Part shown: positions 32,664-45,334 of the stretch, in pieces
How the letters are laid out: each line of letters opens with the position of its first letter
Position numbering within the stretch: the first letter of the stretch is position 1
Origin: Anastatus disparis
Lineage: Eukaryota; Arthropoda; Insecta; Hymenoptera; Eupelmidae
Length of the DNA: 64,000 nt
Direction of reading: 5' to 3'
Assembly: GCA_017163975.1 (NCBI GenBank)
Contig: JAFFSR010000300.1
Location: 823,501 to 887,500 of the forward strand
Position numbers and translations under genes: made by a program
Notes under the pieces: model-generated
Databases searched by the model: none
What the model was told of the DNA's origin: nothing
The model's input: only the letters and a program-made list of their open reading frames with translations

Positions 32664-32930
32664 CTATGAATTAATTTGTAAGTAAATTAGAAATAATAAA
32701 TGGAAGATACTAATAAATGGAACAACAGGAAAAACAGAAGATTTTAGAGATTCATTATATATATCTGCCAAGAGAGAGCCAATAACCGGAAAAGAAGCCG
32801 AAATAAAAGACTGCGGTATACCATCAAAGCCAACTGCTTGAAAAGTAAAGTGAGATATGGTAATAAAGACATCCTCCACTGATACACAGACCTCCCTGAA
32901 ATAAAATTACGGTTTGAAAGTGCTATCAAC
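32664..32930 (-). pseudogene. non-LTR retrotransposon reverse transcriptase fragment
   Basis: The minus-strand frame contains VEDVFITISHFTFQ then AVGFDGIPQSFISASFPVIG and SLLADIYNESLKSSVFPVV. This matches the early RT motif of non-LTR elements (KA.G.DGIP...l followed by l...fN.sl..g.fP..Wk). The usual lysine before AVG and the Trp after FPVV are lost, and neighbouring frames are broken, so it is a relic. Probably Jockey/CR1-like, not resolvable further. Confidence 0.65.
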
Positions 32931-33705
32931 AGTTAAGCCACACAGAAAATCTTCAACTAAAGGTACGTTCAGATCAAAAGCAACATTGCTAAAATAGTCA
33001 TTTAATCCATTAGGCGAAAAACAGTGAGGAAAACAACTACGTCTAGAGCAAATGCCAAGATTCTTAGCTCCTTTTAAATTTGTCTCGAATCAGTAAGTCA
33101 TGATTATCTGTTATGAAAGTACGTCAATTAAGCGATATTTATAGATAAAGTCACGTGCAGTTCCATATTCCTATAAATGAGTACGAACAAGCCAATTGAG
33201 ATCCGGAGTAATCCAGGGGCGATGAGGTATGCCCTGTCAAACCACCTTGACTGGTGAAAAACAGAAACAGCATCATTGAGATGAGAATAAAGGCAGCCAA
33301 GGTGATCCTCTAAAGGGCAACCAGCCAGCACACAAAGGACACTCAATATAACGTACACGGAGGAAGGAAAGTACTGTTAAAATAGGTAATAAATCTAGTA
33401 TATTTAATTTATGTACTAAGGTATTTAAAAAAAAAAGACGATATAATTTCAACTAGTACTATAGCTTGAATTTTAGGAACTAATGTTGGTACTATTATAT
33501 TATGAACCAAAAGCATAAATTTTCAATGCTTAGTATTGTTTTTATCGGTACTAAGACTGACATTTTACCTAGTCAATTCAAGGGCAATATTTCGCAGAAA
33601 ATGTGATTGTTAATCTCTTTTGGTACGGCTTTTTCTGTTACAAAAATTAAAGTGAATAAATATAAAATTTTTTATATAATATATAGCACTTTTAAATTAC
33701 TAATG
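32931..33705 (-). other. decayed continuation of the RT relic, then AT-rich DNA
   Basis: Up to about 33360 the sequence is less AT-rich and has broken minus-strand frames; it is likely the upstream part of the same retroelement. From 33370 to 33705 nothing is recognisable. Confidence 0.35.
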
Positions 33706-36391
33706 GACTGATTCCATTCAGATTCATGCTGGCCGTCACTGATCGAATTTTTTTTCTCTTCTAAGTGATAAAAACACCTTCCAATACATATATGAAGATA
33801 AAATTTACCTCATGGAACGCTCGAAAATATGTTTTTCCTCGCTACAGCGTATTTAGTGTTGGGTGTAAAAATGAAAATTAAAAAATTGAAAATAAACCTC
33901 TATTTTTAAATAGCCGTAGCTACGTCAATTTTTGAGCTTTCTGGACGTTTTTTAATGAAAATGTGCGAAATTTAATCTAGTTTTAAATGCCGTTTCGATT
34001 TTTGCGATACGAGTTAATCTCTCTGAGTTATTCATAAAAAACTGAAAAACGTTATTTTTAAACACAATTTTCTCAAAAACTATATTTTTTGTTGTTGAAA
34101 TTTTATATGTTTTTATGCATAAAAAATACTAACTTTGAGGATAGGTGAGAATATGCCATTTTGCCTTATTTTTTTTAAACAGATTTTTAAACGTTTTTTT
34201 TTATATTTTCCATTTTAAAACATTGATACCATGGCGCATCATGCCATTTTTCCAACTATTACGTCTTTTTACAATTCGTTTATGCTTTTATTTATTAATT
34301 TATCAAAAATATTAACAAAAATCTTTAAAATAAACCCTCGATCAAATTTTTTCATCAATTAGAACCGAAGTTATGATGATTTTAAGTTTATAAAAATAGA
34401 AATTTTTTTGTTGATAATTAAAATATTTTATTCAGTTTGAATTTTGCGCCGACGATTTGAATTTACTTTGTAGGGAGTGACATATGCCACTGCTAGATGG
34501 CAACGATTCACTTTTTGCATTTTCATCAACGACTTGACGCATTCAAGCATATAAAACAAGTAGGATCATAAATAAAATTGTCTAATAAAGTTATTTCCTT
34601 GTATAAATCTTCTTCTGTCACAGAAATCACTTTTAAATCAATACTATCTCTAATTGGGCATTCTTCAAATTTTCTTAGTGCACATTTTATATCATCTTTT
34701 GAACAAAAAAGCGAAGAATTTATTTTTAATTCCAAATCCACAATGTCATGTTTATTCTCGTTTTTATATTTATTCAAAGCACTCACCGTAAGTTTCAGGT
34801 TCTCGCAATAAACGCAAAGACACGAATCGTTTGGTGGATGGGGTATAACCCACTTTGATCTTAAGGCATAGAGTATCGATTTACCAATTTTTGATTTAAT
34901 TTTAGGATTTTCTTCTATGAATAAATATTTCTTTTATGCTTCGTGTAAGAAAGCGTGCAACTTTTTCAGTTTTCATACCATTTTCTTTAACAGATATTGT
35001 ATCACTTTTATTTGCCCTTTGACGAGAAAAATTGAAATTATCGTTCAAATAATAATTTTTCACTCTCGTTATAATTTCACTATCCAAAGAATGGCCACAA
35101 TAGTTCTCAGGCTTTTTGTAAATATATTTATTATTTACTAATGATCTTGCTTGATCAATCATATAAACAGTTACATTTGATAAAACTGATTATAAATAAT
35201 TTTTGGAAATGTTGCTTGGTATAAGACTTTATAACCGCACTTTCTCAAGAAAATTTAAACAAGTATCTAAAGCAATTTTAATATTTTCGAGTCATTTATC
35301 ATATGTTTCACATTCGTTATTGTCATTTAATGTGGGCAAATCCGTTATATCGTAGACTTTCATAATTTTACTTGCTATTCGTGAATCAAATCCATCGTTT
35401 ATTTGTTTTCTTTTTTCGAAGAGCACAGGATTTCAGCATTTTTATATTGATACCCTGAGGCAAGTGATTTCTTTGACAGAAGAAGATTTATACGAAGAAA
35501 TAACTTTATTAGACAATTTTATTTATGATCTTACTTGTCTTATATGCTTGAATGCGTCAAGTCGTTAATGAGAATGCAAAAAATGAATTGTTACCATCTA
35601 GCGGTGGCATATGTCACTCCCTACAAAGTAAATTTAAATCGTGGGCGCAAAATTCAAACTGAATAAAATATTTTAATTCTCAACAAAAAAATTTCTATTT
35701 TTATAAACTTAAGATCATCATAACTTCGGTTCTAATTGATGAAAAAATTTGATCGAGGGTTTATTTTAAAGATTTTTGTTAATATTTTTGATAAATTAAT
35801 AAATAAAAGCATAAACGAATTGTAAAAAGACGTAATAGTTGGAAAAATGGCATGATGCGCCATGGTATCAATGTTTTAAAATGGAAAATATAAAAAAAAA
35901 CGTTTAAAAATCTGTTTAAAAAAAATAAGGCAAAATGGCATATTCTCACCTATCCTCAAAGTTAGTATTTTTTATGCATAAAAACATATAAAAATTTCAA
36001 CAAAAAAAAAAATATAGTTTTTGAGAAAATTGTGTTTGAAAATAACGTTTTTCAGTTTTTCATGAATAACTCAGAGAGATTAACTCGTATCGCAAAAATC
36101 GAAACGGCATTTAAAACTAGACTAAATTTCGCATATTTTCATTAAAAAACGTCCAGAAAGCTCAAAAATTGACGTAGCTACGGCTATTTAAAAATAGAGG
36201 TTCATTTTCAATTTTTTAATTTTCATTTTTACACCCAACACTAAATACGCTGTAGCGAGGAAAAACATATTTTCGAGCGTTCCATGAGGTAAATTTTATC
36301 TTCATATATATATTGGAAGGTGTTTTTATCACTTAGAAGAGAAAAAAAATTCGATCAGTGACGGCCTGCATGAATCTGAATGGAATCAGTC
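33706..36391. mobile_element. 2.7-kb foldback element with internal ORF relic
   Basis: Both ends read GACTGATTCCATTCAGATTC inward. The arms of about 940 bp (33706-34650 and 35450-36391) are almost perfect complements, including CCTCGCTACAGCGTATTTAG and CATGGCGCATCATGCC. The loop of 800 bp is unique and carries minus-strand coding remains that run into the left arm. Target duplication unclear. Confidence 0.85.
34526..35165 (-). pseudogene. transposon-encoded protein of unknown function
   Basis: Minus-strand pieces in order: IDQARSLVNNKYIYKKPEN with SEIITRVKNYYLNDNF (near 35160-35050), VARFLTRSIKEIF, then in shifted frames KIGKSILYALRSKW and VIPHPPNDSCLCVYCENLKL (near 34890-34800), then SALNKYKNENKHD...CSKDDIKCALRKFEECP, VTEEDLYKEITLLDNF and CFICLNASS ending at 34526. 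I recall this LRPKW followed by C.C..C.N pattern only from uncharacterised transposon ORFs in invertebrates. At least two frameshifts make it non-functional. It is the likely former mobility gene of the surrounding element. Confidence 0.5.
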
Positions 36392-36977
36392 AATAAATAA
36401 TTTTCTAATTCGTTATATTTAAGGAATAAAACGATACATGTTTATCTGCCATACTTCGTTTTAAAATAGTTAACTTTTGAGTTTAAAATTAATTATTAGT
36501 AATTTAAAATTGTTATATATTATATGATTTACATTGTATTTATCATCTGTTAAAAATTTTTATACGATTTGATGGTTTTTACGTTATTGGGTATTAATTA
36601 TATTGAAATTTCATACTTGACAGCGCCGCAGTGCGTATTATATAGGTAATATGTTAGTATACGATAATTTAGTTCCTTGGTACGGAAAAATTCGGTATCA
36701 TACCAAATAATTTTCAGGATAAGTCGCGTCAAAACATATACTAATATAAGTCGTCTTAATGTAAGTACTGAGTATCAATTAAAAAACGACTGTTCATGTT
36801 TTTTAACTACTGACTCAAGGTAGTATATTTTATTAAGGTATTTTCCTTTCTCCGTATTGCAGCGACAGTAAAGCAGCAGATTTGAAATCATGAAAAGGAA
36901 AATTATTCAAAATAGGCCTTGAGAGAGAAGACTTCACAGTAGGAGTCAGAAGGTCATGGCCGCCAGTAAAATGTATA
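36392..36977. other. AT-rich stretch, no gene
   Basis: No ORF or repeat recognised. Confidence 0.4.
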
Positions 36978-37179
36978 CTCGACGGTAACATATTCTATGA
37001 TAGTTCTTTTTCCGACATTTAAAAATTAACCAATAAAACTGAGCAGAGTAACGGAATCATCCAGTAAGATCACGTTATTTTAAAAACACAGAAGAAGAAC
37101 TATCATAGAATACTTCTTCTTTAATTGGCCTTTTAATTTATCACCATAGATCTATCATAGAATATGTTTCCGTCGACTG
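36978..37179. mobile_element. TA-flanked MITE (GTCGACGGWAACATATTC family), copy 1
   Basis: Left end CTCGACGGTAACATATTC after TA (36976-36977). The right end complements CAGTCGACGGAAACATATTC before TA (37180-37181). The word CTATGATAGTTCTT occurs again inside in inverted form, so the right end may be composite. Confidence 0.65.
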
Positions 37180-37181
37180 TA

Positions 37182-37392
37182 CGTCAATCTTCCAGTAATC
37201 AGTCAAGATGTCATTAGCATCAACGACACATAAATCAAACCAAGTATCTGAGGAAGCTGTATGACGCGTAGAACCATAAGCATCATCTGACTCAGATAAC
37301 TGATCAAAATCAGAATCATACATCAGAACCATTGTGCTATAATCGTGTAGGTGGGACGTGAAGCAAGGTATAAAATCACTGTATGTCAAAAA
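37182..37392 (-). other. short open frame of ordinary composition, unidentified
   Basis: From 37389 the minus strand has an 82-codon frame (MVLMYDSDFDQLSESDDAYG, STRHTASSDTWFDLCVVDAN) whose last residues enter the MITE. Less AT-rich than neighbours. Could be a relic of a coding exon; family unknown. Confidence 0.25.
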
Positions 37393-38700
37393 AGTGCCTT
37401 AACGCAATGCTTTTTCATAGAGCTCATTCAATTAGAGTAATTTTATGTTATTTTTGCTTTCTCGTGGAGAAAGCATTGTATCGATAAAAAAATTATTTTT
37501 CTATTTTTTCACTAATTAGTGCATATTCATACTCAGGGAGTTGAAAAAAGTGGTTTTTAGAAAATGTCTGTATGTACAGTCAACGGAAACATATTCTATG
37601 ATAGTTCTTTTTCTGTGATTTTAACATAACGTGATATTACTTGATGATTCCATTAGTCCGCTCATATTTAATGGTTAATTTTTAAATATGGAAAAAAGAA
37701 TCAATATTGAATATGTTACCGTCGAGTGTACATGTGTGTGTGTGCGTGTGCGCGTGTGTTCATTCATTGGATCTCGAAGACTACTCGATGAATATGCTTC
37801 AAATTTTGCATTCAATTAATTTTTTTGACTAACTCACGCAGAAAATATTTAAAATTAGTTTTCTTATTGTTGTTTTAATTTCAGAACCATTTTTAAAATT
37901 TTTTAAAAATTTTAATTTTTCATTTTTTTTTTAATTTTACGCAAACTACTCTATGAATCCGCTCTAAAATTTGCATGGAATACAATTGCAAAAAGAAGGA
38001 AAATTTTTAAAAACTAATTTTCTTAGCTTAGTTTTAATTATAGAGCATTTTGAAATTTTCTAAAAATTATTTGTATTTAGTAAGTAAATTAGATCTCGTG
38101 ACCTACTTGATGGATTTACTTCCAATTTTGCATACAATTTATTTTTTTGTCTGACTGGGGGAAGCTACTGAAAATTGGTTTTCTTAGAGTAATTTTAATT
38201 TTAGTGCCATTTTAAAAATTTAAAAAAAATTCGGATGTTTCATTTTTATGGTATTTTACGTAAGCTAGCCGATGAATTTTCTTAAAAATTTATATGTAAA
38301 TTATTTGCGATCGCTGAAATAAAAAAAAATTGAAAACTGATTTCCTTAGCATAGTTTTAATTGTAGTGCATTTTAAAGATTGAAAAAAAAATTTTGATTT
38401 TTAGTTTTTTCTATTTTACGTTAATTACTCGATAGATTTGCTCCAAAATTTATTTAAAAGTTATTTGCTACTGTCAGCAGAAAACAAGCTTTTGAAAACT
38501 AATTTTCCTAGCACAGTTACAATTTTAGAGTATTTTAAGGATTTTAAACAAAATTTTCATTTGTTCATTTTATGAAAAGTACTCGATGAATTTGCTTTCA
38601 AATTTGCATAAATATAACATTTTTAATTACATTAAAAAAAATAAAATATTTGTTACACAAACTCAATTAGCTCTATGAAAAAGCATTGCGTTAAAGCACC
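37393..38700. mobile_element. 1.3-kb inverted-repeat element
   Basis: Left end GTGCCTTAACGCAATGC then TTTTTCATAGAGCT; right end is the complement of GTGCTTTAACGCAATGC with the same continuation (38665-38699). The interior (about 37780-38640) holds diverged tandem units of about 170 bp. These are the reverse complement of the units at 38900-41557. Confidence 0.65.
37577..37728. mobile_element. TA-flanked MITE (GTCGACGGWAACATATTC family), copy 2
   Basis: 152 bp between TA at 37575-37576 and 37729-37730. Ends CAGTCAACGGAAACATATTC and complement of CACTCGACGGTAACATATTC. Confidence 0.8.
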
Positions 38701-38899
38701 TGGCAGGGTTTTTTAAATGTGATTTCAATGTAAAAATATAATTGTTATTCAAGAAAAATTAGTGAGTGTGAAAGAATGATTAGAAAATAGGAAAAAAGAG
38801 TCAGGAATAGATAAAAATAGGGTAAAAATAAGGATCAATCTAAGATACAAGGACAGTGAGAAAGTAAGAAAAAAGTTAATGAAAGCGTTGAATGCAAAA

Positions 38900-41557
38900 A
38901 TGAAAGAAGTTATCAAAGAACTCTACTAAGAAAATTATTTTTTAAAAGCTCGTTTCATAAAGACAGAAGCAAATAACTTGTATACAATCTTTAAAGCAAA
39001 TCCATCAAATAGTCGACGTAAAATAAAAAAAATGGAAAATAAGGATTTTTTTCGGAATTTTAAGCTAGTTTTCTTCAAACAATAGTGAATAACTTACATA
39101 TAAATTTTAGAGCAATTTCATCGAGTATTTTACGTAAAATAACAAGAAAATAAAAAATGAATTCTTATCAAAATTTTAAAAATGCTCTAAAATTAAAACT
39201 GCACTTAGAAAATAAATTTTCCAAACCTTGTTTTCTTAAGACAGTATCGAATAACTTGCATACAAATTTTGGAGCAATTTCATCGAGTATTTTACGTAAA
39301 ATAACAAAAAAATTTTCAAAGGACTCTAAAATTAAAAATACTCTGAAAAAATAGGTTTTCTGAATCTTGTATTCTTCGGACAATAGCGAACCACTTGCAT
39401 ACAAATTTTGGAAAAAATCTATTCAACGGTTTTCGTGAAATAGAATAAAAAATGATAAATGACAATTTTCTCCAATTTCTCAAAATGCTCTAAAATTAAA
39501 ACTGTACTAAGGAAATGAGTTTTCCGAAGCTTGTTTTCTTGAGACAATGGCGAATAACTTGCACACAAATTTTTGAGAAAATCTATTGATTGGTTTTCGT
39601 AAAATGAAAAAAAAAATAAAGAATAAAAATTTCTTTAATTTTTTGAAAATGCTCTAAAATTATAACTGCGCTAAGAAAATAAGTTTCCCAAATCTTGTTT
39701 TCTTCAGGCAACAGGGAATAACTTGCATACGAATTTTGGATGATATCTATTGTAAGGTTTCCGTTAAATAAAAAAAAAATAAAATACGAAAATTTTTTTA
39801 ATTTTTCGAATTGCTCTAAAATTAAATCTGCACTAAGCAAATAAGTATTCTAAAGCTTGTTTCCTTCAGGCGATAGCGAATGACTTGCATACAAATTTTG
39901 GAGAATATCTATTAACCGGTTTTCGTAAAATAGAAAAAAAAATAAAATAAAAATTTATTTGATTTGTTCAAAATGCTCTAAACTTAAAACTGCACAAGAA
40001 AATGAGTTTTCCGAATCTTGTTTTCTTCAGACTATAGGAAAAAATTTACATAAAAATTGTAAAGCAAATCTATTGAACGGTTTTCGTGAAATGGAAGAAA
40101 ATATGAAAAATGAAAATTATTTTCAATTTTTCAAAATGCATTAAAATTAAAACTGCGAAATAAAAAAGTTTCCCAAATCTTGTTTTCATCAGACAATAAC
40201 GAATAACTTGCATACAAATTTTGGAGCAATTTCATTGAGTATTTTACGTAAAATAACAAAAAAATTTTCAAAGGACTCTAAAATTAAAAATACTCTGAAA
40301 AAATAGGTTTTCTGAATCTTGTATTCTTCGGACAATAGCGAACCACTTGCATACAAATTTTGGAAAAAATCTATTCAACGGTTTTCGTGAAATAGAATAA
40401 AAAATGATAAATGACAATTTTCTCCAATTTCTCAAAATGCTCTAAAATTAAAACTGTACTAAGGAAATGAGTTTTCCGAATCTTGTTTTCTTCAGACTAT
40501 AGGGAAAAATTTACATAAAAATTGTAAAGCAAATCTATTGAATGGTTTTCGTGAAATGGAAGAAAATATGAAAAATGAAAATTATTTTCAATTTTTCAAA
40601 ATGCATTAAAATTAAAACTGCGAAATAAAAAAGTTTCCCAAATCTTGTTTTCATCAGACAATAACGAATAACTTGCATACAAATTTTGGAGCAATTTCAT
40701 CAAGTATTTTACGTAAAATAACCAAAAAATTAAAAATGAATCTCTATCAATATTTTTAAAATACTCTATAATTAAAACTGCATTATGAGGATAAGTTTTT
40801 CAAAGCTGGTTTTCTTCAGACAATAACGAATAATTGGCATACAAATTGTGAAATAAATCTATTGAACGGTTTTCGTGAAATAGAAGGAAAAATGAGATAT
40901 GAAAATTTTTCCCAATCTTTTAATATGCTATGAAATTAAAACTGCACTAAGAAAATAAGTATTCCAAAGCTTATTTTTTCAAGACAATAGCGAATAACTC
41001 GCAAACAAATTTTGAAGCAAATCTATTAAACGGTCTTCGCAAAATGGAAAAAAAATAAAAATTTAAAATTAAAAAAATTTTTTTGAAATGCTCTTAAATT
41101 AAAACTGCACCATGAAAATTATTAATTTTTTTTTTCAAATCATGTTTTCTATAGACAATAGCAAATAACTTGCATACAAATTTCAAAGCAAATCTATTCT
41201 ACGGTTTTCGTAAAATAGAAAAAATGATTGAAAATGAAAATTTTTTTCGAAATTTCCAAAGAACTTTGGATTTAAAGCTTTCGCGGTGAATGTTAGACAT
41301 TGTTGTAAGATTTTTTTCGGATTTCGACCGTGTAAGTTGAGGTTTGCGATACCGACGTTTCTTGAACTGTAATGCTCACGAAACGTCGGCATCCCAAAAT
41401 ACAACTTACACGGTTGAAATCCGAAAAAAACCTAACAACAATTTCCAAAGAACTTTTCTGCATTTTTTCAAAATGCTTTGAAATTAAAACTGTATTAAAA
41501 AAATAAGTTTTCCAAAGTTGGTTTTCTGCAGGCAGTAGCGAATAACTCTCATACAAA
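38900..41557. repeat. tandem field of ~160-bp units with higher-order duplication
   Basis: About fifteen diverged units, each with AATAACTTGCATACAAATTT, then ...CGGTTTTCGTGAAAT, AAAATGCTCTAAAATTAAAA, CTGCACTAAGAAAAT, and TTTTCTTCAGACAATAGCG. A roughly 250-bp stretch at 39250-39500 is nearly identical to 40201-40480, and 40010-40200 to 40480-40680, showing recent unit-level duplication. The field continues as remnants at 49093-49193 and 62588-62947, separated by two large insertions. Confidence 0.85.
41300..41442. mobile_element. 143-bp palindromic MITE in the tandem field
   Basis: TTGTTGTAAGATTTTTTTCG (left) against the complement of TTGTTGTTAGGTTTTTTTCG (right), then GGATTTC(G/A)ACCGTGTAAG on both arms. 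The tip is GACGTTTC...GAAACGTC. Confidence 0.85.
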
Positions 41558-42647
41558 GGGTACTCCCCGTTAAGATGGTCAAAATTGTCCTGTCCCTAAA
41601 ATTTTTGTTTGACCTGGTAACTTTGTTTTAGATCGAAAATAAATAGTATTTGTCATATTTGCAGACCGCGACCCCCCTCTCCCTGTTCACTGCATGAAAA
41701 AATGAATTTTTCACTAGTCATTTTTTTTCTCCAAATCTAGTCGGTAAAAAAACCTTAAGAAAATCTTGCTTATAGTTTAAATTTTTACAGATCTTGTAGA
41801 ATTTTTTCATAAAGATTTGATGATGCTATATAACCTAAAAGGATGGAAAAAAAATTAAAACCCTTCCTTTTTACACGGGAAATGCGGTATAGGGCCAATC
41901 CTTGCGAAAAAAAACTTGTATTTTGTTTAAAAGTACTTGCCTGAATTTTTCAGATATTTCCTGGAGGTGCGCCATAGTTAAATATGCAAAAAAACTCATT
42001 TTTTGGACGTTTTTGGCTGATTTTAGCTCATTTGCAGACTTTGTATTATTATTTATATTATGATATTGTATTCTAGAACTCTATTTATGAATTTAATTAT
42101 GCAATCGAGTCGGAAAAATAAGATTAATACATATTCGCATCATATTTTTGCACGAATCCACATTTGAGATTAGGTATTTAAACACTTTTTTCATAATTTT
42201 GTTGATATTTCACTGCTTTATATGTGATAAAATCTTTTGAATATTATATTATTTTAATAAAAGAAAATGTTTTGATAAATAAGTCATTTCACAGGTACAG
42301 CTATATTAAGTACGGTCAAAATATCAACTTGAGATTACATATGAGTTAATGAATTTATATTTTGTAAGTAAAACTTATCAATACAAATATTAGAATCATG
42401 ATTTGATAATATGAACCTTGACTTTGGCATTTTTAACACTAAGTAATCTAAATCTGCACTCAAGTCACACTTTTGTGAGAGCTATGTGGTCTATTTTTAC
42501 ACTGTGTAAAAATTTGAGCATGCGAGTACATTGAAATTACAATATTAAATATATTTTTGCTAAAAAGCGCATTTTATTTGCAAATATTTTACGATATTTG
42601 CAATTGTTTTAAAGATTAGAAATAAAGTTTGCACTTACTAAAAAATT

Positions 42648-44558
42648 AAAAAAATACTAATTAAAAAATTTTGTATCTCAAAAAATAAGGGTTGGACAGA
42701 ACTCTACGACCACTCATATTAAACGTATTTGTAAGGACTTTTTAATGGTGTATTGGCAATTTAATTTTCAGTACTTCTCTGGAAAATATTACGACTTAAA
42801 AATAGAAAAAAAAAATTTTTTATTTGCCTGTGTTTAAATTTGAATCATTTCTCGGAAAATGATGGTAGAAAAATTTTACACGGCTAGTTTTAAAGGTATT
42901 TTACTTAACTTGAAATTTATATATTAGTTTTTTTTCTAGGTTCAAAATTGACCGAGATTTAGCGATTTTTGTTCAAAAAAGTTTTTTTTTTATTTTTCCG
43001 ATATCTGCTTAATGAGAGAAGATATAGAAAAATGCCAAATAAAAAAAGTGTATTTTTGTATGTAGAATAACCTTGAATTTTCTCTAAATTTTCTGTGCAT
43101 CTTAATTTTTTTAATATTGTAGCGGTACTCTTAAAAGAGTATGGTATCCATGTATACAAGAATACCACAACAATATCAAAAAAATTAAAATGCGCAAAAA
43201 ATTTTGAGAAAATTTAAGGTTATTCTACATACAAAAATACACTTTTTTTTTATTTGGCATTTTTTTATATGGGTAATTTTCAAAAACTTTTTCATTTCCG
43301 TCACTCGATTTTTAACAGTTCGAAAGTCTGTAATACAAGTTTCTGGGATGGCACACACTTCAGTAAAGGCTTAAATTACTAGTTTCTTAAAGTAGAGAAT
43401 GTAATTAAATTTTGGTATCGATTGAAATATTGCACTTCACGGTATATAATTTTATACGTCGAAAATTATATATTTTTATATTTATCTACGTGTACTTCTT
43501 GAGCTATAAAAAAAGGTGCATGCTTTCGATCATTCTCAAATTTTCAGAGCATAATAAATACGGTAAAAACAAAAGTTTAAGCCTATCCTGTTACATGTGC
43601 CCTTTTTTATGAAACTGTTTGACTATTTTTAATGTAAGTGTAATTTTCACGTAAAAATTACACTTACTCAAGAAACACACGTAGAAAAATATAAAAAAAG
43701 TAAAATTTTTTACGTATAAAATTATATACCGTGAAGTGCAATATACCAATCGATACCAAAATTTAATTACATATTCTACCTTACGGAACTAGTAATTTAA
43801 GCCTTTACTGAAGTGTGTGCCACCCCAGAAACTTGTATTATAGACTTTTGAATTGTTAAAAATCGAGTGACCAAAATGAAAAAGTTTTTGAAAATTGCCC
43901 ATATCTCCTCTCATTAAGCAGATATTGGAAAAATAAAAAAAAAACTTTTTTTGAACAAAAATCGCTAAATCTTGGTCAATTTTGAACCTAGAAAAAAAAA
44001 CTAAAATCTAAATTTCAAGTTAAGCAAAATACCTTTAAAACTAGCCGTGTAAAATTTTCCTACCATCATTTTCCGAAAAATAATTCAAATTTAAATACAG
44101 GCGAATAAAAAATTTTTTTACTTCTATCTTTAAGTCGTAACATTTCCCAGAGAAGTACAGTGGACTCTCGATACAAGAGATCGCGATATAAGAGAATCCG
44201 CGCTCTTCCCCCTAAATATGAGCGTGGGCTTAAGTATTCGTGTTCTCCCACCACTATGGAAGTGAGAGGGATCGAATAAACACGCATGTTGAATAAAGCT
44301 CACACAACGAGACAGTGGGCGTGGCTATCACTCTTGACTCGAGCGTGTTGGGGACTCTTTGTATGAGAGAATTTCCAAGAAAATTCCTCTCCTACAGCCC
44401 CGTTGATTCTCTTGTATTGAGAGTCTACTGTACCCAAAATTAAATTGCCAATACACCATTAAAAAGTCCTTACAAATACGTTTAAAATGAGTGGTCGTAG
44501 ACTTCTGTACGACCCTTATTTTTTGAGATACAAAATTTTTTAATTAGTACTTTTTTTC
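42648..44558. mobile_element. 1.9-kb palindrome nested in the 41558-49089 element
   Basis: Arms from ACTAATTAAAAAATTTTG outward mirror closely (for example ACCACTCATATTAAACG against CGTTTAAAATGAGTGGT), with the turn near 43640. Only the right arm carries the 44158-44430 insertion. Confidence 0.8.
44158..44430. mobile_element. TA-flanked MITE (CAGTRGACTCT family), copy 1
   Basis: TA at 44156-44157 and 44431-44432. Ends CAGTGGACTCTCGATACAAG and complement of CAGTAGACTCTCAATACAAG. The opposite palindrome arm (near 42770) shows the empty site CAGTACTTCTC. Tc1/mariner-type. Two more copies at 58584 and 59316. Confidence 0.9.
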
Positions 44559-44628
44559 TCAAGGGTGGCTCTTTTTTATTGGACCCCACTGTATGTCATA
44601 TATTGTATTATAATATCTCCATTTACAT

Positions 44629-44821
44629 AGGTACGAATTCAGTAACGTAACTCAAGTAACAATCGTTAAGCTGGAAGTTATATTCTTTAGTCATTTCTCA
44701 GATATTCTATCTATGTTCTTCTTACCCTTTTTTTATAAGAAGAACAAGGATAGAATATTTGAGAACTGAGTAACGACTATAACTTCTAGCCTTAGACTTG
44801 AGTTGGGTCTATGAATTCGAG
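44629..44821. mobile_element. 190-bp palindromic element
   Basis: GAATTCAGTAACGTAACTCAAG pairs imperfectly with CTTGAGTTGGGTCTATGAATTC. The inner stem AGAATATC..TTCTTCTTA pairs with TAAGAAGAACAAGG. Confidence 0.6.
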
Positions 44822-45334
44822 CCATAAAAAAACATGTTAAACGCTATTTCATCACTAAAGAAAAGTAACATGTAAAATATTTTGTAAATAAAAATAACGA
44901 ATGTTAGTATAACAAATAAAATCTTATAGTTATTAATTTTAAATATTAGGTGAGGATTTATTTCTAACGAAATTGTAGTTTAAGAGCAGGTTGTATATCT
45001 CTGTTATTTTCTAACCAAAAAATTCATTTTTCTGCAAAACCTAATAATTGTAGCAAAAAATAAGGAGAAAGCTCCATCTCGTATAAGAAAAAACAATATT
45101 CTATTTTATGAGACAAAATTTATTTTATCGCTTATAAGAAAAATTTGAAAAACTGAATTGTCTATCCTAACTTCTATTTTTTAAGTTTTTCAAGGTTTTC
45201 TTTAAAACCAATCGATAAAAATAACTTTTCCTTATCAAAGAAAATATTGCTTTTTATGATACAAGATGGGCTATCTTCTTATTTTTTGTTACAATTATTA
45301 GTTTTTGTAAAAAAATCAATTCTTTGATTAGAAA

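Noticed and set aside
34578..35141. Plus-strand ORFs 34578-34811 and 34917-35141
   Set aside because: Shadows of the minus-strand transposon relic.
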